A model generated the notes under the pieces. That model had not been told where the DNA came from. It saw nothing but the letters and a program-made list of their open reading frames with translations, and made no database searches. This document shows positions 7,406-16,491 of a stretch of DNA of 64,000 bases, in pieces. The stretch is taken from the NCBI GenBank assembly GCA_945868475.1, contig CAMBLM010000010.1, positions 1 to 64,000 on the forward strand, given 5' to 3'. This DNA is from an uncultured Ruminococcus sp. Lineage in GTDB: Bacteria; Bacillota; Clostridia; Oscillospirales; Ruminococcaceae. Position 1 is the stretch's first letter. The number at the start of each line of letters is the position of its first letter. The translations under genes were made by a program, and so were the position numbers.

Positions 7406-8116
7406 TCACATAAACCGAGCGTGTTTTTTAATATAATCCATAAATAAGGATTTAAATTCAGAGTAATTTCTTCTTGAAACAGGCAGTTCCTTTGAACAAT
7501 TATTCATACAAACTGTCCCATTTTTTGTAAAGCCGGAAATATATAAGAATGAAACAATAATAGATTTGTGTATTTGAAAAAAATGATCTGTTCCTATTTT
7601 TTCTTTCCAATATTTTAATGGCTTGTTCGTATTATAAATATTTTTATTCTTATCATAAATAAACGTACCGTCACCGTAAGCTTCAATGTAAACAATATCG
7701 GTCAGTTTAAGATATACGGACTTGCTTTTATCTTCAATGAGGATATGCTCTGTGTTTAATATCTCCTTTTCGGCTTCTGAAAGTGCCTCGTCAAATTTTT
7801 CACTGTCGATAGGCTTGTCAAGAAATCGGAAAGCTTTGACTTTAAAGGCTTCGGGCATAAATTCCGTATGGCTTGTAAGGAAAATTATTATTCCGTCATA
7901 ATTCATCTCACGAAGCTTAAATGCAGTTTCTACGCCATTTATTTCGGGCATTTCAATATCCAAAAATATAATGTCAAAATCCATGGACGAGCCAAGTAGC
8001 TCATCTCCGGAGCAAAAGCAGGTTATCTGATATTGTTTTTCTCTGTTTTGAAGCTTGCTGACTATATCTTCAACGAAAATCTGTTCATCATCACAAACGG
8101 CGATTTTGTATATCAT
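7406..8116 (-). CDS. LytTR response regulator (AgrA-like)
   Basis: 236 residues. The receiver domain covers about 1-120 with the acidic pair CDDE near residues 8-11, phospho-acceptor Asp53 (FLDIEMP), a switch Thr/Ser (LTSHT) and the late Lys (LDKPID). A LytTR DNA-binding domain follows (about 135-230, with VYIEAYGDGTFIY and the HKSIIVS segment). GAGGTG precedes the ATG and a consensus promoter lies 20-50 bases upstream. It is first in the operon with the kinase. It probably binds direct repeats such as those at 6071-6099. Confidence 0.92.
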   Translation of the reverse strand: MIYKIAVCDDEQIFVEDIVSKLQNREKQYQITCFCSGDELLGSSMDFDIIFLDIEMPEINGVETAFKLREMNYDGIIIFLTSHTEFMPEAFKVKAFRFLDKPIDSEKFDEALSEAEKEILNTEHILIEDKSKSVYLKLTDIVYIEAYGDGTFIYDKNKNIYNTNKPLKYWKEKIGTDHFFQIHKSIIVSFLYISGFTKNGTVCMNNCSKELPVSRRNYSEFKSLFMDYIKKHARFM

Positions 8117-8138
8117 ACTAACACCTCTTTGTATAATT

Positions 8139-8167
8139 ATTGTAACATATTAAATGTAGTTTGACAA
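8139..8167 (-). promoter_or_regulatory. Promoter of the LytTR regulator/kinase operon
   Basis: On the minus strand TTGTCA (8162-8167), 17 bases, TACAAT (8139-8144), just upstream of the regulator's ribosome site. A near-consensus sigma-A type promoter. Confidence 0.75.
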
Positions 8168-8660
8168 TACCCTATACAAATGCTCTGTATATTATTGCAT
8201 TGATAAACTGTGTTTCTTTTAGAAAAGCTGATAAGTTTTGGGGATAACTTATCAGCTCGTTCCTTCGTATTTGTTGATTTATTTAAGCTGCTATCAGATG
8301 CTAAAATTAAATATCATTTCTGAATATATTTAATATATATTATCTAATTAAGACAAAATAGTCAACCGTAATTTGACAAAAAGGTACTTATATGGAATGA
8401 AACATATTATAGCTCTTTAGACAAACTGAACAGCTTTCTTTATGTAAGCTTCACTTTTTTAGTCAAAAATATTTTTTATTCCTATTTTTATACCTTTTGT
8501 CGAAAATATATACAATTGCCCTGTCAAAAATGTATAATATATTAAATTTATACAGATTTATTGTTTTTTGAAGGTGCTTTACAGAAAGTACATTCTTTTG
8601 CTTTTCAAGTGAGACACGAGTGATATGTTTCAGCATGGAGAACCCATTGATCATCATTTC
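8168..8660. other. AT-rich gap between divergent genes
   Basis: About 500 bases with no intact gene. A 12-bp inverted repeat (8226-8237 with 8246-8257) is the only clear hairpin. The right part carries the vestigial leader peptide described separately. A TATAAT at 8699-8704 may serve the large plus-strand gene. Confidence 0.6.
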
Positions 8661-8663
8661 CAT
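8463..8663 (-). pseudogene. Vestigial third double-glycine leader
   Basis: From an ATG at 8663 the frame reads MEMMINGFSML, which lines up with the MENVMTNGFCEL start of both intact precursors, and the bases TAATTATGGAAA around the start are shared too. The ribosome site is degraded and no glycine pair or plausible core follows, only about 55 low-complexity Lys/Ile-rich residues. I read it as the decayed start of a third precursor; chance likeness cannot be excluded. Confidence 0.35.
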
Positions 8664-8726
8664 AATTATTAAAAGGACTTTTAAACCGTGTCGCAAATTA
8701 TAATAGGTATAAAAGGAGGAGTAATA

Positions 8727-11366
8727 ATGGGCAAAATCGAATACATTGAAAATGAAAGGGTGTGTATAAAATCAGCTACAAAGCTTATGGAACAGCTTTA
8801 TGTACATGAGCAAAGCAGCGATGAAGTGTCAAATTTAAACATAATCAGTATAAAAGCATTCGGAAATGATAAGGTCGGAATCTATCTGGCAATGGAAACG
8901 GAAGAACAGGATATCTTACTTTATCAGCCCGAACCTATTGATAATTCAATAAAATGTCTGCCTGTAGGTCTTAAAGGACATGATATTGCAGCAGGACTTG
9001 ATGCAGACGGACGTATATGCTTGTTTGCGGTAAAAGGCGACAGAGTTTATCACGTTCGTGAAAAAGCTCCTTATACCGGACAATTTACAGCTATTGAAGA
9101 GATTCCTGTCACACGGCCAAACACAGACAGCAGGATCGCAGGTCTTACATTGTACGAGCTTGAAAATGACAGCAGCTATCCGTTCGTGCTTGCAATTTCT
9201 CTAAGCTCAGAGGAAAAATACTGGCTGGATCTTCACTATTGTGATTCAGCGGCAAGCAATCTTTTCCCCGTTCCCCTGACTACCAAATGCTTTACATTTT
9301 CAGGGGATAAAAGAGCTGAACTCAAACTTCATGTTATCAGGGATAACTACGGGATCTACGATATTGAAACCGGCAAAGCTGAAAGCAGCATTCCCATAAA
9401 CCGAGGCACAGAGACTGCAGCCGCAGAAACTGTAAAATACATTTCGGGAAATACCTTTGTACTTTATAAAGACAGCGGCTATATGAAAATCTCCGCTCTA
9501 ATAAACAGTGCTGATGGAACTCAAAAAGAACTTAAAAAGCTTTTCACTGCCAAAAATATACACTGTTTCAATGCGTGGGGTGATGAGAAAAATGTTTTTG
9601 TGGCAGTTCACACCGATATGATATGTCACGGCAGTGCAGTGCTTTCGGACGGCGTATGGAAAGCAGACGACCTTGATCCTCTGGCAGATTCTGCTTCAAT
9701 TCTTGCAGCAAAAAAATACAGAAACGCTATGCAGTTGTTCTATATTACGAATAAAGACCATCTGCTCCATAAACTTGAGGATATGGATGGAGCAAATTGG
9801 AATGAAACTACTTATGAAGCCGGCAAGGCAGGCTCTGTCACAAGACAGTCGTGCTATTCAACCGAAATGACCTTTACCGACCCGAAGCATAAAACTGTGC
9901 CGCTGTCAGGGATTAAGGTGACGCTTACTGCCGACTCCCGTACTTATGTGGAAACTGCGGAAGGTATTTCGATGATAGATCGCAATACATCTGTCACCGC
10001 AGAAACGGACAGTTATGGAAAGCTTTTCTTCAGACAATATTCCTCCAGACTTGATGTTCCAACGATTTACGCAAACTTGTCCGATAATCTTTTGGGAGAT
10101 GACGAGGAGCTGAGTTTTTCACAGTTTTCGGATGTTTATCACCGCATGGGTCAAGTTGACGGAGATACGCTGCTTTCCGCACAGCAATTTGATTCCAAAA
10201 CTGCTGAAACCTCTCCATTAATATCCGACAAGTATCGCACGAAAGAATGCACAGACCAGCTTGCAAAGGGTATCAGACAGCTTGTAAGTAGCTTTAACAT
10301 CGGGGAATCAAATGTAATGCAACTTCAAAAGAAGGGTACGCTTAGAGACAGGATATTGCCGAATAACAATGCTCACCAAGCATGGCATTTGCAGTTTATG
10401 GAAGATGGAAGTGTTTTTTATGAAGAACTAACTTCACAACAGGCAGAGGAGCTAATCATAAATTTCAGCAGCACCAACGGCTTGGGACTTCCAAAATGGC
10501 TCTCAAAAATCGGCGATTTTTTCCGATCCGTGGTAAAATCCATTGTTAAGGTCTGCGAGGTCGTGATAAACGGAGCAAAAGCGGCAGTACGGTTCATTCT
10601 TAACGGGGTCGAGATGGTGTTTGAAACCGTTTTGAACGTTGTTCAGGATGTGCTTAAATTCGTAGAAATAATTTTTGCTCCCGTGCTTGTGCTGTTTAAG
10701 CATATTTTTCGCTGGATAGCATCTCTTTTCGGGTGGAATTATGTGCTGTACACTAAAAAAGCAATCGTCGGTATGGTAAATCTTTTACTCGACTGGCTGC
10801 CGCAGAATGCATCTGAGCTCAGCAATTTTATCTGCAGTAAAATTGAAACGGCACAGACAAAGATCGATTCCATAATAGATGAGATCATTGAAAAGATCAC
10901 ATCGTCAGGCGATACGATGGATTATTGGGAAAACCAGCTGCCCGCTGAAAATGAAACGTATACTTACGAAATAAGCAGCGACCCGATCCAAGCAAAATTT
11001 CAAAAAGCGCTTGCCTCTGGTGCGGATTTAAAAGACATTGTGACTTTCGAAGATGATGGTTCAGATGGGATCGAGGAACTTTTTGCGGAATTAAACAGCT
11101 TTATAAAAGATCTGTCTGACAGCGATGCTTTTGATGAGGCACAGAAATATCTGAACTCTGCCTTTGAAAATATGGATAAATTCTTTTCATTCCTACTATC
11201 GGGCATACTTTCTGCAATTAAGGGACTTATAAAGCTTATACTGAATGGCTGCTCAAAGCTTGTTTCCGATATGTTTGATACACTTGCTGTAACCTCAAGA
11301 TTCTGTTTCATATCGTGTCGTATTCTGTGTATCTCTTCATACTGTTCTTTTATGTTTTGGGCATAG
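8727..11366 (+). CDS. Unknown 879-residue protein with amphipathic helical tail, 3' end replaced
   Basis: The start at 8727 is chosen because AGGAGG lies 7 bases upstream. There is no signal peptide. The first roughly 550 residues are rich in short beta-strand-like stretches typical of repeat or propeller folds (for example KVGIYLAME, RICLFAVKGD). Residues about 590-700 form long hydrophobic and amphipathic helices (WLSKIGDFFRSVVKSIVKV, VLVLFKHIFRWIASLFGW), as in pore-forming or membrane-inserting proteins. The last 25-30 residues, from about 11285, are antisense to a kinase gene and look foreign, so the natural C terminus is missing. I do not recognise the family. Its position beside a peptide cluster and two LytTR systems suggests a toxin or secreted effector, but this is inference. 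Confidence 0.7.
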   Translation: MGKIEYIENERVCIKSATKLMEQLYVHEQSSDEVSNLNIISIKAFGNDKVGIYLAMETEEQDILLYQPEPIDNSIKCLPVGLKGHDIAAGLDADGRICLFAVKGDRVYHVREKAPYTGQFTAIEEIPVTRPNTDSRIAGLTLYELENDSSYPFVLAISLSSEEKYWLDLHYCDSAASNLFPVPLTTKCFTFSGDKRAELKLHVIRDNYGIYDIETGKAESSIPINRGTETAAAETVKYISGNTFVLYKDSGYMKISALINSADGTQKELKKLFTAKNIHCFNAWGDEKNVFVAVHTDMICHGSAVLSDGVWKADDLDPLADSASILAAKKYRNAMQLFYITNKDHLLHKLEDMDGANWNETTYEAGKAGSVTRQSCYSTEMTFTDPKHKTVPLSGIKVTLTADSRTYVETAEGISMIDRNTSVTAETDSYGKLFFRQYSSRLDVPTIYANLSDNLLGDDEELSFSQFSDVYHRMGQVDGDTLLSAQQFDSKTAETSPLISDKYRTKECTDQLAKGIRQLVSSFNIGESNVMQLQKKGTLRDRILPNNNAHQAWHLQFMEDGSVFYEELTSQQAEELIINFSSTNGLGLPKWLSKIGDFFRSVVKSIVKVCEVVINGAKAAVRFILNGVEMVFETVLNVVQDVLKFVEIIFAPVLVLFKHIFRWIASLFGWNYVLYTKKAIVGMVNLLLDWLPQNASELSNFICSKIETAQTKIDSIIDEIIEKITSSGDTMDYWENQLPAENETYTYEISSDPIQAKFQKALASGADLKDIVTFEDDGSDGIEELFAELNSFIKDLSDSDAFDEAQKYLNSAFENMDKFFSFLLSGILSAIKGLIKLILNGCSKLVSDMFDTLAVTSRFCFISCRILCISSYCSFMFWA

Positions 11367-12079
11367 CTTATCCTATATTCCTCCTGCTGACGAATTATAC
11401 GGAGCTTTTCTGCCTCCGCATTTGATCTGCTGAGAGAATATGTCATATAAAAACTTACGATATTAAGAATAATTATTCCAAATTCCGCCACTCCGATCAA
11501 TCCTGCATGATACTGATCCAAGGATACATCGTATAAAGTTATATGCATACATGCCATAGATATGAACGAAATTCCAAGGATCGATAAAACCAATTTCCAT
11601 TCAACTTTATTAAGTGTAACAATACTGAATTTTATTATTAAATCAAAAATACAGCAAATAAATATCTGAATAAAAATAATGGTACAAACTCTTTCAGCAG
11701 TATATGGCTCATAAATAACTGTAACATTCCTTTTAAATATCGTTGAAACAATAGATGATACTCCAAAGCTTACACTCGCCAAAACAACGACCGATATCAG
11801 GGCTGAAAAAATTTTTCTTAAAAAGCTCCCCTTTAAGAAGATCATTTCATAAATCAAATAGATCAGTATATAGATCGTTCCGCCGAACCCTTCGTACACG
11901 GTCAAAACATTAATTAATGTAACACAGGCAAAATCGAAACAAACACCTATCACATACACTAATTTTCCTCTTAAAGAAGTGAAGTCATTATTAAAAAACA
12001 AACATATAAATCGAATTACTATTACAGATTCAAACAGATTCGCAAATAATTCAAATACTTTCCATAATATCTCTGTCAT
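11000..12079 (-). pseudogene. Truncated GHKL sensor kinase fused to antisense sequence
   Basis: The first roughly 263 residues look like a normal AgrC-type sensor: about six membrane helices, a short coiled coil and the phospho-acceptor motif RIRHDMK. Shortly after (about 11285, near EVTASVSN) the expected ATPase domain is missing. The frame then runs through the antisense of the plus-strand unknown gene to a chance stop at 11000, with no GHKL boxes. It cannot be a working kinase. It lies after a LytTR gene that is also broken. The junction looks like a deletion or inversion point that cut both convergent genes. Confidence 0.85.
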
Positions 12080-12087
12080 ATAAGTGC

Positions 12088-12633
12088 CTACCTGAAATCC
12101 CTGTTGAATCTTGTATAAAACATATCCAATTCATTTTTATATTTTCTGCTTATACCTATCCTCTGACCATCTCTCATAATCACCTCATTATTAGGGTAGT
12201 CGATTCTGAAGATATGCATCATATTTACGATATTCCTATTGTGGATACGAACAAATATCTTTGGTGATAATATCTCCAGCACGCTGTCGATCTTTCCTCT
12301 GATATATAATTTTTCACCTGATGTCAGAACATAGTCAACATAATTGCCACGACTTTGTACCCATACAATTTCACACGGTTCGATATATCTTTTCTCTCCA
12401 AATGATATATCAAGGCAAATTTTCATATATGCAGACAAATGCTCCGAAAGTCTTTTAATGACACGCGTCAGCTTGCCGTCAAGCAATTCCGGCGAGTCTT
12501 TTGGAACAAAATCAAATGTTTCAAAGTCAAAAACATCATAGACCAAACTTCTTTCGGTTGTAACAAAAACTATGTAAGTCTTCTCTGAGATATGTAAAAG
12601 TCCGGTATTTTCTTTTGCAATTATACGATCTGA
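12088..12633 (-). pseudogene. LytTR response regulator lacking most of its receiver domain
   Basis: The C-terminal 100 residues form a LytTR DNA-binding domain (VWVQSRGNYVDYVLTSG, VRIHNRNIVNM). Upstream in the same frame the end of a receiver can be read (TYIVFVTTERSLVYDVFDF, DFVPK), but the frame closes at 12634-12636 and the acidic pocket and phospho-Asp are absent. An in-frame GTG or ATG near 12546 could still give a 152-residue LytTR-only protein that might bind DNA without phosphorylation. It is paired with the truncated kinase, so this second two-component locus is decayed. Confidence 0.8.
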
Positions 12634-12898
12634 TTATCTTTCAACAGAAAAATCGGATAAATCGCAGCCGCTTCCCTTATTATTTCTGTAGTGATAAATA
12701 TTTTTATAATATCCGATTTTTCATCAATATTCAACACAAAACCGACAAACGCCCCCAAAAACAGCATGAATCGACTGCTTGATACATAAAATTTACAGCT
12801 AAGATGATATTTTCAATATATCGCCATGGAAAATACCGATCCTGCTGTAATTCTTCGAGCCTATTTACTTTATTTGCCAAAAAAATTAAAAACTGTAC
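12634..12898. other. Gene-free stretch
   Basis: About 265 bases upstream of the broken regulator and downstream of the GH3 terminator. A 48-codon minus-strand frame (MLFLGAFVGF...) has no ribosome site. I see no other structure. Confidence 0.5.
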
Positions 12899-12942
12899 AA
12901 AAAAATCTCCCGATCGGCACTAACCTGCATCGATCGGGAGAT
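12899..12942 (-). terminator. Rho-independent terminator of the GH3 gene
   Basis: Bases 12905-12916 and 12931-12942 form a perfect 12-bp stem (ATCTCCCGATCG), followed on the minus strand by T6. It lies directly after the GH3 stop codon. Confidence 0.9.
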
Positions 12943-12947
12943 ATTTT

Positions 12948-15077
12948 TTATACCAGTTCAAACTCTGCACTGTTATCCGTCAGACTGCTGCCGCCTATCC
13001 AAAGCGTAAAGCTGCCCTTTTCGGAGGTGTAGTTCATATCGGCATCGTGAAAACGAAGCATATCCTCGGTGACAGTGAATTCAATTTTCCTGCTCTCCCC
13101 TGCGCCAAGGCTTATTCGTTCAAAGTCTTTAAGCTCTCTCATGGGACGGACAACGCTCGCTTTCATATCGCGTATGTAAAGCTGGACGACCTCATCGGAA
13201 GCCATATTGCCGCAGTTTTTCACACTGACCGAAGCTTTTATGCAGCCGCCTGCCGTAAGCTTATTATCCGAAAGCTCAACGGACGAGTATTTGAATTCTG
13301 TATAGGAAAGTCCATAACCGAACGGAAAAAGCGGAACATTCGGCGCATCCATATAGTTTGAAACGAATGGAACAAAATCGTCCGTATCTGGCTTTGGACG
13401 GCCCGTGGAATAGCTTCGGTAGCTGATGGGGAGCTGGCCCGTGCAGTACGGCATACTCATCGAAAGTCTGCCCGAGGGTGATACCGCCCCGAACAGAATA
13501 TCCGCCATTGCATAGCCGCCCATAGAGCCTGCGAGCCAAACTTCAAGCATTGCCGCAGAATTTTCAGCCTCGTGGGGAACTGCAAGCGGTCTGCCCCCGT
13601 AAAGCACGGTAACGATATTCTTGTTCACGTTGAGCACCGCATCAAACAGCTTCTTCTGCCAGTCCGAAAGACTTATGTCTGTGACCGATCTTGATTCACC
13701 CGTGGTCGTTTCATCTTCGCCGAGAGCAATAATTACCGCATCAGCCGCTTCTGCCGCCTTTACAGCCCCGTCAATATCGGTATCTGAAAGAATGTATGAA
13801 ACGTTCGCATCGGGATAAAGCTCATCAATGCCCATTTTGAGCGTTACGGTCTTTTCCCTGTCCCCGAAAAGCGCCCATGTTCCAAGTGTATTTCCGCAGT
13901 CCGCCAAAGCGCCGATGACCGCAAGCTTTGCGTTCTTTTTAAGGGGAAGTATGCCGTTGTTTTTCAGCAGAACTATGCTTTCCTCGGCTGCCTTTCGTGC
14001 AAGCGACTTATGCTCATCACAGAAAGGAAGTGCCTTTTCTGCCTCGGGGTCAGCGTCCTTATAAGGATTTTCAAAAAGTCCAAGCTCGTTTTTCAGGGTC
14101 AGTATGCGCATCACCGCTTCATCTATCAGCTTTTCGTCAATTTCCCCGTCCTTGACAAGCTTTTCAAGCTCATAAAGATAGCATGGCGACATCATGTCAA
14201 TATCACATCCTGCCTTAATCGCCTTCTTTGCAGCAACGCGGCGGTCGTCGGAAGCACCATGATTTATTGACTCATCAATAGCCGCATAATCGGTGATAAG
14301 AACGCCTTTAAAGCCAAGCTTATCACGCAAAACGTCTTTCATCAGACGGCGGTTGACGGTACAGGGTATTCTGTCAATAGTATTGAATGCGGTCATTACA
14401 AGCTTTACGCCTGCATCTATCGCAGCTTTATATGACGGAAGATGGTCGTCAAAGAAAGTCCTTTCGGATATCTCGGTGACATTGTAGTCCCTGCCTGCCT
14501 TTACAGCACCATAGCCTGCAAAATGCTTTACGCAGGCAGCGATCTTTCCCTTTGCGGAAACATCATCGCCCTGAAAGCCTTTTACCATTGCCGCCGCCAT
14601 TTTTCCGTTAAGATAAGGGTCTTCACCCGTGGATTCCATACATCTTCCCCAGCGGCTGTCCTCACAAAGATCAGCCATAGGCGAGAATGTGAGATGTATC
14701 CCCGATGCGGCAGACTCACGTGCAGCTGCCGACGAAAGTTTCTCCGCAAGCTTCGGGTCAAATGTCGAACCGAGAGCGAGCGGCACGGGAAAAGTTGTCC
14801 TCATTCCGTGAATGATATCGGTCATAAAAACAGCAGGGATATGGTGCGGCTGATTTTCGATCACCTTGTCCTGAAGTGCAGTCAGCTTTTCTGCGCCTGC
14901 CTCCCCGAGGACACTTCCTACACGGTACTGCTGATTCGGTTCGAGGTCAAAATTGACCTCAGGTCCTGTATAACTAACGATCTTTCCGTACAGTGCGCCG
15001 TTGAACTGTATCATCTGTTCTATCTTTTCGGTAAGGCTCATGCTTTCAAGCAACTCTGCAAGCTTCGCTGTTTCCAT
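12948..15077 (-). CDS. Glycoside hydrolase family 3 beta-glycosidase
   Basis: 709 residues, normal for a three-domain GH3 enzyme. The N-terminal TIM-barrel domain has the substrate-loop motif SRWGRCMESTGEDPYL, KHFAGYG and the nucleophile Asp in GVLITDYAAID. The alpha/beta sandwich follows (SIVLLKNNGILPL, GRPLAVP), then a C-terminal fibronectin III-like domain (ELKDFERISLGAGES). There is no signal peptide, so it probably acts in the cytosol on imported cello- or xylo-oligosaccharides or aryl glycosides. AAGGAGAG precedes the ATG. It is a single-gene unit with its own terminator. Exact substrate cannot be told by eye. Confidence 0.95.
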   Translation of the reverse strand: METAKLAELLESMSLTEKIEQMIQFNGALYGKIVSYTGPEVNFDLEPNQQYRVGSVLGEAGAEKLTALQDKVIENQPHHIPAVFMTDIIHGMRTTFPVPLALGSTFDPKLAEKLSSAAARESAASGIHLTFSPMADLCEDSRWGRCMESTGEDPYLNGKMAAAMVKGFQGDDVSAKGKIAACVKHFAGYGAVKAGRDYNVTEISERTFFDDHLPSYKAAIDAGVKLVMTAFNTIDRIPCTVNRRLMKDVLRDKLGFKGVLITDYAAIDESINHGASDDRRVAAKKAIKAGCDIDMMSPCYLYELEKLVKDGEIDEKLIDEAVMRILTLKNELGLFENPYKDADPEAEKALPFCDEHKSLARKAAEESIVLLKNNGILPLKKNAKLAVIGALADCGNTLGTWALFGDREKTVTLKMGIDELYPDANVSYILSDTDIDGAVKAAEAADAVIIALGEDETTTGESRSVTDISLSDWQKKLFDAVLNVNKNIVTVLYGGRPLAVPHEAENSAAMLEVWLAGSMGGYAMADILFGAVSPSGRLSMSMPYCTGQLPISYRSYSTGRPKPDTDDFVPFVSNYMDAPNVPLFPFGYGLSYTEFKYSSVELSDNKLTAGGCIKASVSVKNCGNMASDEVVQLYIRDMKASVVRPMRELKDFERISLGAGESRKIEFTVTEDMLRFHDADMNYTSEKGSFTLWIGGSSLTDNSAEFELV

Positions 15078-15239
15078 ATTTTTTTGCTCTCCTTTGCATT
15101 ATGATGCCATAATTATATAATAATATTATCGGTATGTCAATACAAAACGCCTTAACTTTTCCCGATGATTTTGTTTGTCCCCAAAGTGTTTTACTGTCCA
15201 TAAAATGACACACCTGAAAAGCTTTTTGCTTCTGATGTG

Positions 15240-15268
15240 TTGTTTTTTTACATTTTTTATGTTATAAT
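15240..15268 (+). promoter_or_regulatory. Promoter of the J-domain/HIRAN operon
   Basis: TTGTTT, 17 bases, TATAAT (15263-15268), about 30 bases before the start of the J-domain gene. Confidence 0.6.
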
Positions 15269-15298
15269 TTGTAAAATCAATATAGGGGGGAGTTTATC

Positions 15299-16078
15299 AT
15301 GGAGATCATAAAGATCAATGACAGCAGATATGATATTTATGAAGAGCTTTTAATAAAAAGAGATACATTGAAAAAAGAAGCCAATATATCTTTGACTTTA
15401 TACATAAACAGATTTGGCGAGCTGATAACGGCGGTATTCAGAAAAAAGATCGACTGTATATCCAGAAAAAAGGCGATCACATTCTGTAATATGTATAAAA
15501 ACCGTGATAAGCCGATCGACTACAATGCTTTAAAAGAGTATATTCAGAAATGCACCGAAGAATACAGAGAACAGCTTGCGCAGATGATCGAGGATAATGA
15601 GAACTGCCAAAACCTCAAAATAATTCCCGAAGCGGTCGCTTCACAGGTCAAAAAATTATACCGCAAGATCGCCAAGCAGATACACCCAGATATAAACCCG
15701 ATAACAGCCGATGATCCGATCTTCCTTGACCTTTGGCAGCGTATCGATATCGCATACCGATACAATGATCTCGAAGAGATGCAAAAGCTGGAGATACTTG
15801 TTGCAAAAGCACTCGAAATGGCAGGCTGCGGAACTATCGTTATTGATATCCCCGATATTGACGAAAAAATCGCGGAAGTCGAAGATGAGATAGAGAAAAT
15901 AACTACCACTGACCCTTATATGTATAAATTTTTGCTTGAAGATGAGGACGCCTGCAAAGAGAAAGAAAACGAACTGAAAGCGGAGCTTGAAGAATACGAG
16001 AAGTATGATAATGAGCTAAAGAATATCCTTAAACAGTATGTTAAAAACGGAGTGACGATAACATGGGAAATGAACTGA
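15299..16078 (+). CDS. J-domain-like protein
   Basis: 259 residues. A short DnaJ-type segment lies at about 120-140 (VKKLYRKIAKQIHPDINP), keeping the HPD tripeptide that stimulates Hsp70. The N-terminal 110 residues are Lys/Arg-rich with a Cys pair, and the C-terminal 70 are acidic and probably coiled coil (EDEIEKI, EELEEYEKYDNELKN). GGGGGG lies before the ATG. No Gly/Phe region or zinc domain is present, so this is a specialised co-chaperone rather than DnaJ. It overlaps the next gene by 16 bases, so it is probably co-translated with a HIRAN protein. Confidence 0.75.
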   Translation: MEIIKINDSRYDIYEELLIKRDTLKKEANISLTLYINRFGELITAVFRKKIDCISRKKAITFCNMYKNRDKPIDYNALKEYIQKCTEEYREQLAQMIEDNENCQNLKIIPEAVASQVKKLYRKIAKQIHPDINPITADDPIFLDLWQRIDIAYRYNDLEEMQKLEILVAKALEMAGCGTIVIDIPDIDEKIAEVEDEIEKITTTDPYMYKFLLEDEDACKEKENELKAELEEYEKYDNELKNILKQYVKNGVTITWEMN

Positions 16079-16455
16079 CGATAAACAAAGACAATTTTGT
16101 TGCGCTCCAATCAAACACCGACCTTGGTGAACTTATAAAGCCGCTTATTAAAGAGATACACCTTTTTGATACATTCATTGCGGGAACGACGCATCTGGAC
16201 GATAAGAACGTTATCGATGAGGTAAAGATCGATGATAAGCTCGATCTTAAACGCGAAGACAACAAATTTGATGAAAAAGCTATACTTGTTCTGAATAAAA
16301 AAGGTCAGAAGCTCGGATATATCCCCGAAAAAGACAACATTATTTTTTCGCGTCTTTTGGACGCAGGAAAGATGCTTTCAGCTACTGTTTCGGATATTGA
16401 GCATAAAGGCAGCTTTACTAAAATAAGCATCGGTATCTATCTGGTAGATTTTTAA
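16063..16455 (+). CDS. HIRAN domain protein
   Basis: 130 residues made almost wholly of one HIRAN domain: FIAGTTHLDD, then LDLKREDNKFDEKAILVL and GQKLGYIPEKDN. HIRAN domains bind single-stranded or 3'-end DNA in repair and replication-fork proteins, and stand-alone copies are common in bacteria. The gene overlaps the J-domain gene. A second, mobile-element HIRAN protein is encoded at 60706-61128. Confidence 0.8.
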   Translation: MGNELTINKDNFVALQSNTDLGELIKPLIKEIHLFDTFIAGTTHLDDKNVIDEVKIDDKLDLKREDNKFDEKAILVLNKKGQKLGYIPEKDNIIFSRLLDAGKMLSATVSDIEHKGSFTKISIGIYLVDF

Positions 16456-16491
16456 ACGTATATAAATCAATAAATAGAACGGCGGTATGAA

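Noticed and set aside
6111-8116. Complete agr-type system
   Set aside because: Kinase and regulator fit, but no AgrB-like membrane protease and no typical AgrD precursor were found between 1 and 12.6 kb.
14442-15104. 220-codon plus-strand ORF opposite the GH3 gene
   Set aside because: It lies wholly antisense to a well-supported GH3 enzyme, has no ribosome site and has a Cys/Arg/Ser-rich composition typical of shadow frames.
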